From Acuticoccus kalidii (lineage in GTDB: Bacteria; Pseudomonadota; Alphaproteobacteria; Rhizobiales; Amorphaceae): a DNA stretch of 64,000 nucleotides. A program made the position numbers and the translations under genes. Below the pieces are notes generated by a model. That model saw only the letters and a program-made list of their open reading frames with translations, had not been told where the DNA came from and did not search any database. This document shows positions 1 to 9,855 of the stretch, one piece after another. Position 1 is the stretch's first letter. Each line of letters opens with the position of its first letter. Location: contig NZ_JAKGCS010000017.1 of assembly GCF_021556395.1 (NCBI RefSeq), positions 124,001 to 188,000 of the forward strand, written 5' to 3'.

Positions 1-3000
1 CGCCGCGCCTCGGACAGCTTTTCGAGATAGGCATTCGCCGCCACGTAGTTCGCCTGACCCGGATTGCCGAGAAGGTTCGCGAGCGAGGAGAAGGAGACGA
101 AATAGTCGAGCGGCTGACCGCGGGTCGCGCGATCGAGATGATAGGCGCCCTCGACCTTCGGCCGCACGGCTTTGACGAAGCCCTCTTCGGTCATGTTGCT
201 CATGAGGCCGTCCTCGAGGACGAGCACCGCATGGAACACACCGCGGATCGGACCGTGATCGCGGACGAGTTCGCCGACGAACTCTTCCACCTTGGCCCCA
301 TCGGCCACGTCGGCCTGGACGACCACCACCTTGGCGCCGGCCGCCTCGATCGCCTTGATCGCCTCGGCCTGCTCGTCACTCGTGACGCCGCGACGGCCGA
401 CGAGGGCGATCGTGCGGGCGCCGCGCTCGGTCATCCAGAGCGCCAGCTTGAGGCCGATGCCGCCGAGACCGCCGGTGATGACGTGCACGCCTTCAGAGGC
501 GAACGTCACCGACGGCGCGGGCAGCGGCTCGGGCGTGGCGTCGAGATGCTCGAGGTCGATCACCAGCTTGCCGAAATGGCGGCCGGCCTGCATCAGGCGG
601 AACGCTTCCTTGATCCCCGCCACCGTGTAGGTGCGGAAGGGCAGCGGCCGGATCGCGCCGGTCTCGCAGGCCTCCAGCAGCTTCTCCCAGGTCTCGACGA
701 AGAGGTCCGGGCGGTAGCGCGGCAGGTAGGTGAGGTCGACCGCGAAGTACGAGATGTTCTTCTCGAGCGCCTTGAGGTTCAGACGGTTGTTCGCCTCGAA
801 GTCCCGCTTGCCGATCTCGACGAAGCGGCCGAACGGCTTCAGGAGGTCGATCGAGGTGAGCATCGCGTCGCCGGCGAGCGAGTTGAGCACCACGTCGACG
901 CCTTCGCCGTTGGTGAAGGCCCGCACGTCCTCGTCGAACTTCAGCGTCCGCGAGTCGGAGATGCAGTCGACGCCGAGCGCCTTCAGGAGATCCCGCTTCT
1001 CGGCGGAGCCCGCCGTCGCGATCACCTTCGCCCCGAGCGACTTCGCGTACTGGATCGCGAGGAGGCCGATACCGCCCGCGCCGCCATGGACGAGGAAGGT
1101 TTCGCCGGCCCGCAGACGCGCCACCGTCGACAGCGCATAGACCACCGTGAGGCCGACCACCGGCAGCGTCGCCGCCTCCGGGTATGTCCACCCGGACGGG
1201 AGCTTCTGCACCGCTTCCGCCGCCACCGTGAGATGGGACGAGAAGCAGCCTTCCGACATCACCATCACGTGGTCGCCGGGGGCGACGTTCGTCACACCCT
1301 CGCCGACACGGACGACCTCGCCGGCGCCTTCGAGACCCATCAGCGGCCCGACCGGGCTATCCTTCAGGAGCTCCGGCGGGAGCATCCCGAGCGCCAGGAT
1401 GATGTCCTTGAAGTTGAGGCCGGCGGCCTTGATCGCGATCTCGACCTTGCCGGGCTCGATGGTGTCCAGCGCCGGGACTTCCTTGAGGATGAGATTGTCG
1501 ATCGAGCCCTGGGCCGACAGCGTCACCGCGAACGGCTTCGTGCCCTCGGCCTCGTTCGCCCCATTCTCGACGATCTCGATATAGGTCGCGAGAACGCCGT
1601 CGGACGTGATGCGCAGCTCGTCCACATTCTCGGCGACTTTCTTGTCGCCCGTGCCGCGATCCATCAGCCAATCGACGAGATGGCCGCGCGCCGCGTCGCT
1701 CCGCTCGGTGTCGATGCGGCGCGACTTCCACTGCGGCTGCTCGTTCACGATGGTGCGCCCGATCGCCCAATAGGCGGCGCCTGACAGGTTGACCGCCGGG
1801 TCGCCCTCGACACCCTCGGTCACGAGGGTGAAGCGGGGCGCGCAGTCCCAGCCGGCCGCACTCGTCGCCTTGATGAAGGCCACCAGCGGCCAGCCGGTCG
1901 TCGATTGCGGCTCGGTCTCGATCGTGCTGTTCGGCGCGAACACCACGATCTCGTCCGCCGGCTTGCCGACGAACTCGGACGCGAACGCCGTCCACGCCGC
2001 TTCATCGGAGCCCACGATGGCCCGCGTCTCGCCGGACTTCGGCGCATCGGCGGCCAGCGCGCCGTCGGTGACGGTAACACTGAAGACCGTGTCGCCAGCC
2101 GCGCGGGCCCGCTCCACGAGCTTCGCCGCGACCGCGCCTTCGCCTGCCGGCGCCATGACGATCCACCGGCGCGCGGCCGGGGCCTCGGCGTCCGCATCGG
2201 CTTCGGCCGGCGCGCTGAACGTCTCGGCCTCGCCGTCCGCCAGCGTCTTGCGGGCGAGCAGAACGGACACGTTGGACGGTGTCGTCTCGGTCGCGTCGGT
2301 CTTGAGCGCGACGTCGGCGAAACCGATCTCGCCGATCAGCGACTGCCACTTGGCGCCCGCCATCAGCGAATGGTGCGGCCGATCCTCGTGATCGGTGAAC
2401 GCCCAGACGCCCGGCAGGAGGCCGAAGAAGAAGTCGAAATAGCCGACCCGCTCGATCTCGATGAGGCCGAGTAGACCGTTCTTGCGCAGGAGACCCCGCG
2501 CGTTTTTCAGGCTGTCGCGCACGCTCGCCGTGGCGTGGATCACGTTCGCACCGATCACGATGTCGAACGGTCCGCCGAGCTCGTTGGGGTCTTTCTGCCT
2601 CGACACGTCGAACGTCGCGGTCTCGAACCCCGGAACGTCGTGGAAGCGGCGCTCCACCCGCATCAGGAAGTCGGGCGAAACGTCGGTGAAGACGTACTCG
2701 AACCGGCCCTTCGGCAACGCCTTCAGGATGTGCGCCGTGGTGCCGCCGGTGCCGCCGCCGACCTCGAGGATCCGGACGGGCCGCGTCGTCGGCATCTGCA
2801 GCACGAACTCGCGCACCGCATGGGCGAGCGCGGTGTTCGCGCCGATCGAGGAGAAGCCCTGCTCGTAGATCTGTTCCATCACCGGGCTGCCCGAGCGCGG
2901 GAACAGGATCTCGAGAACCTCGACCTCGCCGGACAGAAGCGCCTGGTGCTGCAAGAAGATGCGCGAGGTCAGGAACCACTCGGCCGCAAAATGCGGGTAG

Positions 3001-6000
3001 AGCGGCTGATACTGACGCCACAACACCATCGGATCGGGCGATTTGACGACACGGAACGCCCCGCCTTCCTCGACGATATAGCCCTCCTTGACGGAGTCGG
3101 CGACGATCGTCGCGGCGTATTGGCGGTGCCGGTCGGCGATCTTGCCCGCGTCGACGAGCGTGTCGATCGTGAACGGCGCGCCGCCGGTCAGCGCGTTGAA
3201 GGTGTGCGCGGTGAACGCCCCGCAGACGAGCGCCGTCGTGCGGTTATACTCGTCGATGATCGCGTCGCGGCGGGCGACGGTCTCGGTGATGGGGACGTTC
3301 GCAAGAAGCGTCGTCGTGTCGACCGAGGCGAGCGCGTCGTCGAATGCGATCAGTGGCTTCTGGACCTGCTCGACCGTCACCGCCTCGTGACCATGTCCGG
3401 TGCCGACGGAGCGGACCTGAACGCCGATCAGTTCCACGAGAACCTCACCCTCGGGCGAGGCGATCGTCACGTCGGCGCTCAGATAGAAGCGGTTCGCGCC
3501 GCGCGCGACGACGTGGGCATAGACCGTCGGGAAGGCCTTCGTGGAGGCATGATAGATCAGACGGTCCACCTGAACCGGCACGAAGAGCCGGCGATCGGCG
3601 CCCGAATCGATGAGACCGATCATCGCCTGCAACGCGCCGTCGACCTGGGTCGGGTCGAGATGGAAGGTGCTGCCCGCCGCATCCTTACGCTCGAGCGTCG
3701 CGAGGACTTCGCGGTCGCCGAGTTCGATATGCGTCACCGTCTGGAAGGCGGGGCCGTAATGGAGGCCGCGCGAGGCGGTGAGGTGATAATGCTCGGCCGC
3801 CTCGCGGAAGCCGTTGCGCATCCGTCCCTTGAGAGCCTCGAGATCGATCGTCGACGCGGTCTTCGGGCGCAGTTCGAGATTGGCGCGCAGATGCTCGACG
3901 AAGGGATCGGGCTCGGCGTCCGGGTCGGTGCTGAGGGCGCGCGAGCGGATCGACAGGCTGTGATCCACCCGGTCGAGGAAGGTCTGCAACATGACCTCGC
4001 GCTCTTCGTCGAGCGGGAGCGCCTTTTCAATGAGGCCGGCGCGCAGCTCCACCGTGGTCTCGGGCGCGGCCTCGGTGAGGCCCGCGGCGAGCGCCGTCTC
4101 GAAGAAGCCGGCGGCCGGGAAGAGCACCGTGTCACGGATCACGTGGTCGCCCACAAAGGGCGAGCGCGACAGAGCGAGATCCTGCGTCCACACGTCCTTG
4201 CCGAGGCCGACCTGGAAGCCGAGGAAGGCGTGGTTGGTCGCCGTGCCTGCGATCGGGGCGCGCGGCGCGGGGCGGTTGAAGAAGCGCTCGTGCTGCCAGG
4301 GATAGGTCGGCAGATCGAGGACGCGGACCGGCTCCGGGACGATCGACGAGAAGTCGAACGCAGCCCCGGCGACGGCGCTCGCGGCGACGGCCTTGCGCCG
4401 GGCGACGACCTCGTCCTCGCCCCGGCGAAGCGTCTCAACCGTGCGCACGGACTTGCCGGCCGCCTTGCCGACGGCCTTCACATAGCCGATCAGGTTCGGA
4501 TGCGGTCCGACCTCGACGAAGAGGCCGTAACCGTCGGCGCAGAGTTCGTCGATCGCCGGGCGGAAGAGCACGGGATCGCGCAGGTTCTTCCACCAATAGT
4601 CTTCGTCCATCTCCTCTCCGTCGAGCGTCATGCCCGTGACGGTGGAGTAGAACGGGACGTCGCCCTCGTGGCCGCGCACGCCCTTCACGTCGGCGCGGAA
4701 TCCGGCCTCGATGGGGTCCATCATCGGCGAGTGGAAGGCGTAGTTGAGGCGCAGCTTGCGCGCGAAGATGCCCTGCTCGTCGAGCTTCTTGACGATCGCG
4801 TCGATCGCGGCGACGGGGCCGGCGATCGTGGTCGCGTCCGGGCCGTTGTCGCCGGTGATGACGAGGTTCGGATCGTGCGCGATCGCCTCGTTGGTCTTCT
4901 CCATGCCGAGACCGATCGCCGCCATCGCGCCGGTGCCGGCGGTCTTGCCCTGCTGAAGGCTACGGGCGGAGACGATCTTGACGATGGTCTTGAGGTCGAA
5001 GAGGCCCGCGCAATAGGCCGCGGCGAGCTCGCCGGCCGAATGGCCGACGGTGGCGCCGGGCTGAATGCCGTCCTCGGCGAGGCAGCGCGCGAGGCCAACC
5101 TGCACGGCGAACAGGCCGGGCTGGGCGATCTCGGTCATCGCCATGCGGCTGTCGGCCTCGTCGCAGTTCATCATCTCGTCGACGAGCTTCAGATCGGAAA
5201 CTTCGCGGAAGGCCGCGCCGATCTCGTCGACCGTGTCGCGGAAGGTCTTCGACGCCTTGTAGAGGTCCCGGCCCATGCCCCACCATTGGGGGCCGTTGCC
5301 GGTGAAGACGAAGACCGGCCGCTGCGTCGCGAGCGCGGTGCCCGAGAGCCCGTTGGGCACATCCTGATCGGCGGCCACGGCGTCGAGATTGACGCGCAGC
5401 TCTTCGATCGAATCGGCCCAGATCGCCGTGCGGTGCGAATGCCAGGTCCGGCGGGTGAGAAGGTTGCCCGCCAGCTCATAGAGCGACGGCGAGGAGGCCC
5501 GCTCGTCGAGATATTTCGACAGATTGCCCGCCGCGGCGCGCATCGCCTCCGGTGAACGACCGGACACGAGGAACCACGGCCGCTCGATCTCGCGCTCCTT
5601 CTGCGGCGCGGGGACCGGCGGCTCGGCGATCACGACGTGCGCGTTCGCACCGCCGAAACCGAACGAGTTGATGCCGATCAGCGCCGGGCCAGAGGTCTCC
5701 GGCAACGGCGTCATCTCGGTCACGACCTTGAGACGCAGATTGTCGAAATCGATTGCCGGGTTGGGCGTATCGAAGTGGATGGAAGGCGGGATCTCGCGCT
5801 TGTTGAGGCACAGGATCGCTTTCGCGAGACCGGCCATGCCGGACGCGGGCTCGAGGTGGCCGATATTCGACTTGATCGAGCCGATCGGCAGGATCCCCTC
5901 GCCGCCCCGCGCCTGCGCGATCGCGCGGCCGATAGCGCCGGCCTCGATCGGATCGCCGGCCGCCGTGCCCGTGCCATGCGCCTCGACATAAACGACGTCG

Positions 6001-6950
6001 TCCTGGCGGATGCCGTGATTGTGGAAGACGCGCTCGATGAGCTCCTGCTGGGCATCGCCGTTCGGCAGCGACAGACCGCCGGTGCGGCCGTCATTGTTCG
6101 CGTCCGTGCCGCGGACGACGGCGAGGATCGGGTCGTTGTCCTTCCGCGCCTGGTCGAGCGGCTTCAGGATGAAGGCGCCCGCACCTTCCGCCCGCACGAA
6201 GCCTTCGCCGTCGGCGTCGAACGCCCGGCACTGGGCGGCAGGGGAAAGCATCTTCGCGCCGCAGAACCCGGCGAAAGGTTCGGCCTTGAACAGCGCGTTG
6301 GCCGCGCCGACGATCGCCATCTCGCATGCGCCCTGGCGGATCGAGCGGACCGCATAGTCGAACGCGGTCAGACCCGACGAGCAGGCCGTGTCGATCGCCA
6401 TCGACGGCCCGCGCAGGTCGAACACGTAGGAAATGCGGTTGGCCGCGATCGAGAACGCGCCACCCGTGTTGGTGTAGGCGTTGCCGCGCCGCGGCTCTTC
6501 GTTCTGATACTGGATGTAATCGTTCGACGAGATGCCGATGAAGACGCCCGTGCGCGTCTTCGCGATCTTGTCGAGCGGGATGCCGGCATTCTCGAGCGCC
6601 TCGAACGAGGTCTCGATCAGGATCCGCTGCTGGGGATCGATCTGCGCCGCCTCACGCGGGGAAATGCTGAGAAAGCTGGTGTCGATGAGGTCGAGGTCAT
6701 CGATGAAGCCGGCGCGCTTGACGTAGGTGCGGCCATAACGGGGCTTCGGATCGTAAAGATCGTGAAGCCAGCGCCCTTCCGGCAGGTCGCGGATCGCATC
6801 GCCGCGCCCCTTCAGGAAAGTCCACAAGGCCTCGAGGTCGTTGACCCCACCCGGAAGTCGCAGCCCACACCCGATGATAGCCACATCACCAACGGCGGAC
6901 GACTGCGCAGAATCAGCGGCTGACCGCTGATGTGCAGACACAATATTCAT
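1..6950 (-). CDS. Type I polyketide synthase, highly reducing (KS-AT-DH-cMT-ER-KR), 3' end cut by the window
   Basis: Multidomain synthase read from ATG at 6950 (SD-like AAGGTGG 8 nt upstream) for 2316 codons without a stop; the C-terminus, presumably with an ACP, lies outside. Ketosynthase is at residues 20-440 with Cys190 (DTACSS), His325 (EAHGTGT) and His365 (NIGH). Acyltransferase follows at about 545-850 with Ser638 in GHSAGE and YAFHS at the specificity site, most consistent with malonyl-CoA. Dehydratase has His936 and Asp1104 (DGALQ); the usual Gly of HxxxGxxxxP is Asp. A C-methyltransferase motif (LEVGGGTGG) lies near 1395-1403, enoylreductase with NADPH loop (GGAGGIG) near 1955, ketoreductase loop (GGLGGIG) near 2158 and its Tyr near 2302. 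All visible catalytic residues are present, so an iterative, methylating, fully reducing synthase is inferred. The domain order resembles RkpA of Sinorhizobium, which acts in capsule lipid synthesis; the product is unknown. Confidence 0.95.
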   Translation of the reverse strand, partial: MNIVSAHQRSAADSAQSSAVGDVAIIGCGLRLPGGVNDLEALWTFLKGRGDAIRDLPEGRWLHDLYDPKPRYGRTYVKRAGFIDDLDLIDTSFLSISPREAAQIDPQQRILIETSFEALENAGIPLDKIAKTRTGVFIGISSNDYIQYQNEEPRRGNAYTNTGGAFSIAANRISYVFDLRGPSMAIDTACSSGLTAFDYAVRSIRQGACEMAIVGAANALFKAEPFAGFCGAKMLSPAAQCRAFDADGEGFVRAEGAGAFILKPLDQARKDNDPILAVVRGTDANNDGRTGGLSLPNGDAQQELIERVFHNHGIRQDDVVYVEAHGTGTAAGDPIEAGAIGRAIAQARGGEGILPIGSIKSNIGHLEPASGMAGLAKAILCLNKREIPPSIHFDTPNPAIDFDNLRLKVVTEMTPLPETSGPALIGINSFGFGGANAHVVIAEPPVPAPQKEREIERPWFLVSGRSPEAMRAAAGNLSKYLDERASSPSLYELAGNLLTRRTWHSHRTAIWADSIEELRVNLDAVAADQDVPNGLSGTALATQRPVFVFTGNGPQWWGMGRDLYKASKTFRDTVDEIGAAFREVSDLKLVDEMMNCDEADSRMAMTEIAQPGLFAVQVGLARCLAEDGIQPGATVGHSAGELAAAYCAGLFDLKTIVKIVSARSLQQGKTAGTGAMAAIGLGMEKTNEAIAHDPNLVITGDNGPDATTIAGPVAAIDAIVKKLDEQGIFARKLRLNYAFHSPMMDPIEAGFRADVKGVRGHEGDVPFYSTVTGMTLDGEEMDEDYWWKNLRDPVLFRPAIDELCADGYGLFVEVGPHPNLIGYVKAVGKAAGKSVRTVETLRRGEDEVVARRKAVAASAVAGAAFDFSSIVPEPVRVLDLPTYPWQHERFFNRPAPRAPIAGTATNHAFLGFQVGLGKDVWTQDLALSRSPFVGDHVIRDTVLFPAAGFFETALAAGLTEAAPETTVELRAGLIEKALPLDEEREVMLQTFLDRVDHSLSIRSRALSTDPDAEPDPFVEHLRANLELRPKTASTIDLEALKGRMRNGFREAAEHYHLTASRGLHYGPAFQTVTHIELGDREVLATLERKDAAGSTFHLDPTQVDGALQAMIGLIDSGADRRLFVPVQVDRLIYHASTKAFPTVYAHVVARGANRFYLSADVTIASPEGEVLVELIGVQVRSVGTGHGHEAVTVEQVQKPLIAFDDALASVDTTTLLANVPITETVARRDAIIDEYNRTTALVCGAFTAHTFNALTGGAPFTIDTLVDAGKIADRHRQYAATIVADSVKEGYIVEEGGAFRVVKSPDPMVLWRQYQPLYPHFAAEWFLTSRIFLQHQALLSGEVEVLEILFPRSGSPVMEQIYEQGFSSIGANTALAHAVREFVLQMPTTRPVRILEVGGGTGGTTAHILKALPKGRFEYVFTDVSPDFLMRVERRFHDVPGFETATFDVSRQKDPNELGGPFDIVIGANVIHATASVRDSLKNARGLLRKNGLLGLIEIERVGYFDFFFGLLPGVWAFTDHEDRPHHSLMAGAKWQSLIGEIGFADVALKTDATETTPSNVSVLLARKTLADGEAETFSAPAEADADAEAPAARRWIVMAPAGEGAVAAKLVERARAAGDTVFSVTVTDGALAADAPKSGETRAIVGSDEAAWTAFASEFVGKPADEIVVFAPNSTIETEPQSTTGWPLVAFIKATSAAGWDCAPRFTLVTEGVEGDPAVNLSGAAYWAIGRTIVNEQPQWKSRRIDTERSDAARGHLVDWLMDRGTGDKKVAENVDELRITSDGVLATYIEIVENGANEAEGTKPFAVTLSAQGSIDNLILKEVPALDTIEPGKVEIAIKAAGLNFKDIILALGMLPPELLKDSPVGPLMGLEGAGEVVRVGEGVTNVAPGDHVMVMSEGCFSSHLTVAAEAVQKLPSGWTYPEAATLPVVGLTVVYALSTVARLRAGETFLVHGGAGGIGLLAIQYAKSLGAKVIATAGSAEKRDLLKALGVDCISDSRTLKFDEDVRAFTNGEGVDVVLNSLAGDAMLTSIDLLKPFGRFVEIGKRDFEANNRLNLKALEKNISYFAVDLTYLPRYRPDLFVETWEKLLEACETGAIRPLPFRTYTVAGIKEAFRLMQAGRHFGKLVIDLEHLDATPEPLPAPSVTFASEGVHVITGGLGGIGLKLALWMTERGARTIALVGRRGVTSDEQAEAIKAIEAAGAKVVVVQADVADGAKVEEFVGELVRDHGPIRGVFHAVLVLEDGLMSNMTEEGFVKAVRPKVEGAYHLDRATRGQPLDYFVSFSSLANLLGNPGQANYVAANAYLEKLSEAR

Positions 6951-7970
6951 AGGCTAGCCACCTTCACACATTCACCACTACTTCAGGTGGGCCCGCACAC
7001 TGAAGCAATCGCAAACCCTTGCTTCGTTACTTTCCAGTTTCTTGGCCGCATTGAGTCAAAACAAGCTCGGGTCAAATGGAGCCAAACAACGAATCTAGAG
7101 AGATCCCACCTCGCATCGCTGCGAGGGCCCCGAAATCCTCTCAGTTCGTCATTTACCCTGCAATTTATGGAACTTCTCAATCTAGTAACGTTTACCCTAC
7201 GGCGTGTCAACGCGCGCAGGAGTCGAAAAAGGCATAAGATCCTTCTTGAGAAACTGACTATCCAGTTTTCATGGCACCGGACACCTCATGCAAAATTGCA
7301 TAGATATTACAAACTCATACGCGCCTTACCGAAACGTGAAGCTGACACAAAAAAGACAGCTTCGTTAGTCGCTCCGCCGCATCGCTAGCCAAACAACGAG
7401 CAATAAATACCCAATCGGGTCGAAAAATGAGCAAGCAGATGGCGCAATCGCATCCGCCCTGTGAATCGCCTCCGGGCCATCTGCCTCAATTCGGAGCGTC
7501 ACGCAACCATTTCGGGCTCGCCCTCCGCATCCAATCGACCCAAGATAGCGGATCGAGCCGCCTGTTCAGCACCGATCGCCAGGAAATACGCGATGATGCG
7601 CCCCTTCGACCTCATTTTCGGACATCAACACGCGGCACCGTATGTCGATACCTCCAATTGATGGCAGTTCGGTGTCAAGAGCGGGTCGCAGGAGTCGTTA
7701 CACAGCCGACTATTCACTGATTCGGCGCGAATTCGGTATTCGATGGGCTTCCCACAGAAAAGACGCCCTCAGGATTCTGTCCCTATCACATTTTGTACCA
7801 GTGTCCAGGCGATCGCCACTTGATCGGCTCGAATCGATCCGTGCCCGCGCGCCACGCCAGGGGCGCAAGGCCGAAATGCTTCGGCACAAAAAAAAGCCGC
7901 CGCGCTCATGCGAACGCGGCGGCTTTTTTCGTGAGGAGAGACCGGCCCCCTGCGGGCCGGCCTCGACCGG
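6951..7970. other. AT-richer intergenic region upstream of the polyketide synthase
   Basis: About 1 kb without a convincing gene on either strand. The half next to the synthase (6951-7430) is close to half A+T, clearly different from its neighbours, and short open frames in it have no recognisable domain, poor start sites and low-complexity composition. It holds a perfect 7-bp hairpin at 7109-7126 (CCTCGCA/TGCGAGG, loop TCGC) and eight GANTC sites. The synthase promoter must lie here, but no good -35/-10 pair stands out. The drop in GC suggests acquired or decayed DNA; no transposase remnant was recognised. Confidence 0.6.
7888..7929 (-). terminator. Strong bidirectional intrinsic terminator
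   Basis: Perfect 9-bp stem GCCGCCGCG / CGCGGCGGC at 7896-7904 and 7915-7923 with a 10-nt loop, flanked by eight A on the left and six T on the right. On the minus strand it ends transcription of the ThDP-enzyme gene, whose stop codon lies about 40 nt before it; the symmetric tracts would also act on plus-strand transcripts. Confidence 0.9.
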
Positions 7971-9611
7971 TCAGAGGGTGAGACGTGGCGACAAGGCTTT
8001 CGGATCGACCTTGAGGTCGAGAATCGCCGGCGTGTTGCTCGCCCGCGCCCGCGCGAGCGCATCGGCAAAGCTCGCATTGTCCGTCACCGTCTCGCCGAAT
8101 GCGCCGTAAGACCGTGCCCACGCGGCGAAGTCCGGATTGCGCATCTTCGTCCCCGAGACGCGGCCGGGATACTCCCTCTCCTGGTGCATCCGGATCGTGC
8201 CGTACATCCCGTTATTGGAGATGAGCACGATGATGTTCGCCCCGAACTCACACGCCGTGCCGAACTCCTGGCACGTCATCTGAAAACACCCGTCGCCGGC
8301 GAGGCACACGACGTCCCGCTCCGGCGCGGCGAGCTTGGCCGCAACCGCCGCCGGCAGACCGTAGCCCATGGAGCCCGATGTCGGGGCGAGCTGGGTGCGG
8401 TAGCTGCGATAGCGATAATAGCGGTGGAGCCAGGCCGAGTAGTTGCCCGCGCCGTTCGTCAGGATGGCATCGTCCGGCAGCACCTCGTTGAGGTGGGCGA
8501 TGACGTGCTCCATCTGGAGCGCGCCCGGCGTCGCCTGCGGCGTCTGCCACGCCTCATAGGCCGCCCGCGCATCCTCACGCCAGGCGCCCCACGGGACGCT
8601 GGGCGCCGGCCGGGCCGCGAGCGCCTCGATCACCGAGGACGACGAGGCCGCGATCGCGAGCGTCGGACGATAGACGCGACCGAGCTCGGCGCTGTCCGGA
8701 TAGACGTGAAGGAGCCGCTGCTTGGGCTCCGGCACCGTCAGGAGCGTGTAACCGCTCGTCGTCATCTCGCCGAGGCGCGCGCCGATCGCGAGGATCGTGT
8801 CGGCCTCGCGGATCCGCTCGGCGAGCTTCGGATTCACGCCGACGCCCGCATCGCCGACATAATGCGGCAGGCGGTTGTCCATATAGTCCTGACAGCGGAA
8901 GGACGCCGCGATCGGCAGATCCCACGCCGCCGCGAAGCGGCTCAGCGCCTCGGTGGTCTCAGCGGACCAACCACCGCCGCCGACGATGGCGATCGGCCGT
9001 TCCGCCGCCGACAACGCTTCGACGAGAGCGTCGACCGAAGCCTCGCTAACCTCGCTTCGCACGTCCACCGAAGCCGGAGCGGTCGCCGCGTTCGAGACGG
9101 CCGAGAGCATGTCCTCCGGCAGCGCGAGCACGACCGGTCCCGGCCGCCCGGACCCGGCGACATGGAAGGCGTGGCTCACATATTCGGGAATCCGATCCGT
9201 CAGCTCGATCTCGGCGACCCATTTGGCGAGCGGCCCGAACATCTGCCGATAGTCGACCTCCTGGAAGGCCTCGCGATCGCGCTGATCGCGGGCGACCTGG
9301 CCGACAAAGAGGACCATAGGCGTCGAATCCTGAAACGCCACATGGACGCCGGCCGAGGCGTTGGTGGCGCCCGGCCCGCGCGTCACGAAGGCGACGCCCG
9401 GACGGCCGGTCAACTTTCCGTGAGCTTCGGCCATCATCGCCGCGCCGCCCTCCTGGCGGCAGACCACGAGGTCGATCCCGGCCCCGACCATCCCGTCGAG
9501 CGCGGCGAGATAGCTCTCGCCCGGAATACAGAAGGCGCGATCGACCCCCTCGGTGACGAGCTGGTCGACCAGAAGCTGCCCGCCATGGCGCGGCGTCACG
9601 GCGTCAGCCAT
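7971..9611 (-). CDS. Thiamine-diphosphate-dependent enzyme, acetolactate synthase-like
   Basis: About 546 residues with the three-domain ThDP fold of the acetolactate synthase / benzoylformate decarboxylase superfamily. The catalytic Glu of the N-terminal PYR domain is seen in CRQEGGAA (near residue 54) and the metal/ThDP motif GDG...NN of the C-terminal domain spans about 439-467 (AGDGCFQM to ISNNGMYG). The ATG at 9611 is preferred over one seven codons upstream because GGGAGGG stands in front of it. No small regulatory subunit gene is near, which argues against a biosynthetic IlvB role; a catabolic 2-oxoacid decarboxylase, carboligase or C-C lyase in sugar breakdown is more likely given the transporter and dehydrogenases upstream. 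A 244-nt gap separates it from the dehydrogenase gene, so it may have its own promoter. The substrate cannot be told from sequence. Confidence 0.85.
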   Translation of the reverse strand: MADAVTPRHGGQLLVDQLVTEGVDRAFCIPGESYLAALDGMVGAGIDLVVCRQEGGAAMMAEAHGKLTGRPGVAFVTRGPGATNASAGVHVAFQDSTPMVLFVGQVARDQRDREAFQEVDYRQMFGPLAKWVAEIELTDRIPEYVSHAFHVAGSGRPGPVVLALPEDMLSAVSNAATAPASVDVRSEVSEASVDALVEALSAAERPIAIVGGGGWSAETTEALSRFAAAWDLPIAASFRCQDYMDNRLPHYVGDAGVGVNPKLAERIREADTILAIGARLGEMTTSGYTLLTVPEPKQRLLHVYPDSAELGRVYRPTLAIAASSSSVIEALAARPAPSVPWGAWREDARAAYEAWQTPQATPGALQMEHVIAHLNEVLPDDAILTNGAGNYSAWLHRYYRYRSYRTQLAPTSGSMGYGLPAAVAAKLAAPERDVVCLAGDGCFQMTCQEFGTACEFGANIIVLISNNGMYGTIRMHQEREYPGRVSGTKMRNPDFAAWARSYGAFGETVTDNASFADALARARASNTPAILDLKVDPKALSPRLTL

Positions 9612-9855
9612 GGGCTGCCCTCCCGACGCCATGGGACAGGTCGGTCGAGCGATGCGGGCATTCCCGCGCCTTCGAATGGATCATGGTTGCGGACTCCGCG
9701 TTCCTGAACGTTCCTCAGCACGATTGGGCGCGTGCTTTGACGGTCATTATCAACTTAATCCGCACATCTATGCCAGGCTCGCCTTGAACGACAGCCCGTT
9801 TCGTCACATCCCTCCGCGCAATTTCACGCCCAAAAGTGACGTATTTGTCCCAAAC

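Noticed and set aside
2535-5555. A 1006-codon open frame on the plus strand
   Set aside because: It lies opposite the polyketide synthase and has the Arg/Asp/Glu-rich composition of an antisense frame in GC-rich DNA, with no domain.
6930-7388. A 152-codon frame in the low-GC region
   Set aside because: It overlaps the synthase start in antisense, lacks a ribosome site and shows no recognisable family or protein-like composition.
7642-8109. A 155-codon plus-strand frame before and across the terminator
   Set aside because: It runs through a strong terminator and into the ThDP-enzyme gene on the opposite strand; no homology is apparent.
7971-9611. Assignment as biosynthetic acetolactate synthase (ilvB)
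   Set aside because: There is no regulatory subunit gene, no other branched-chain amino acid genes, and the context is sugar uptake.
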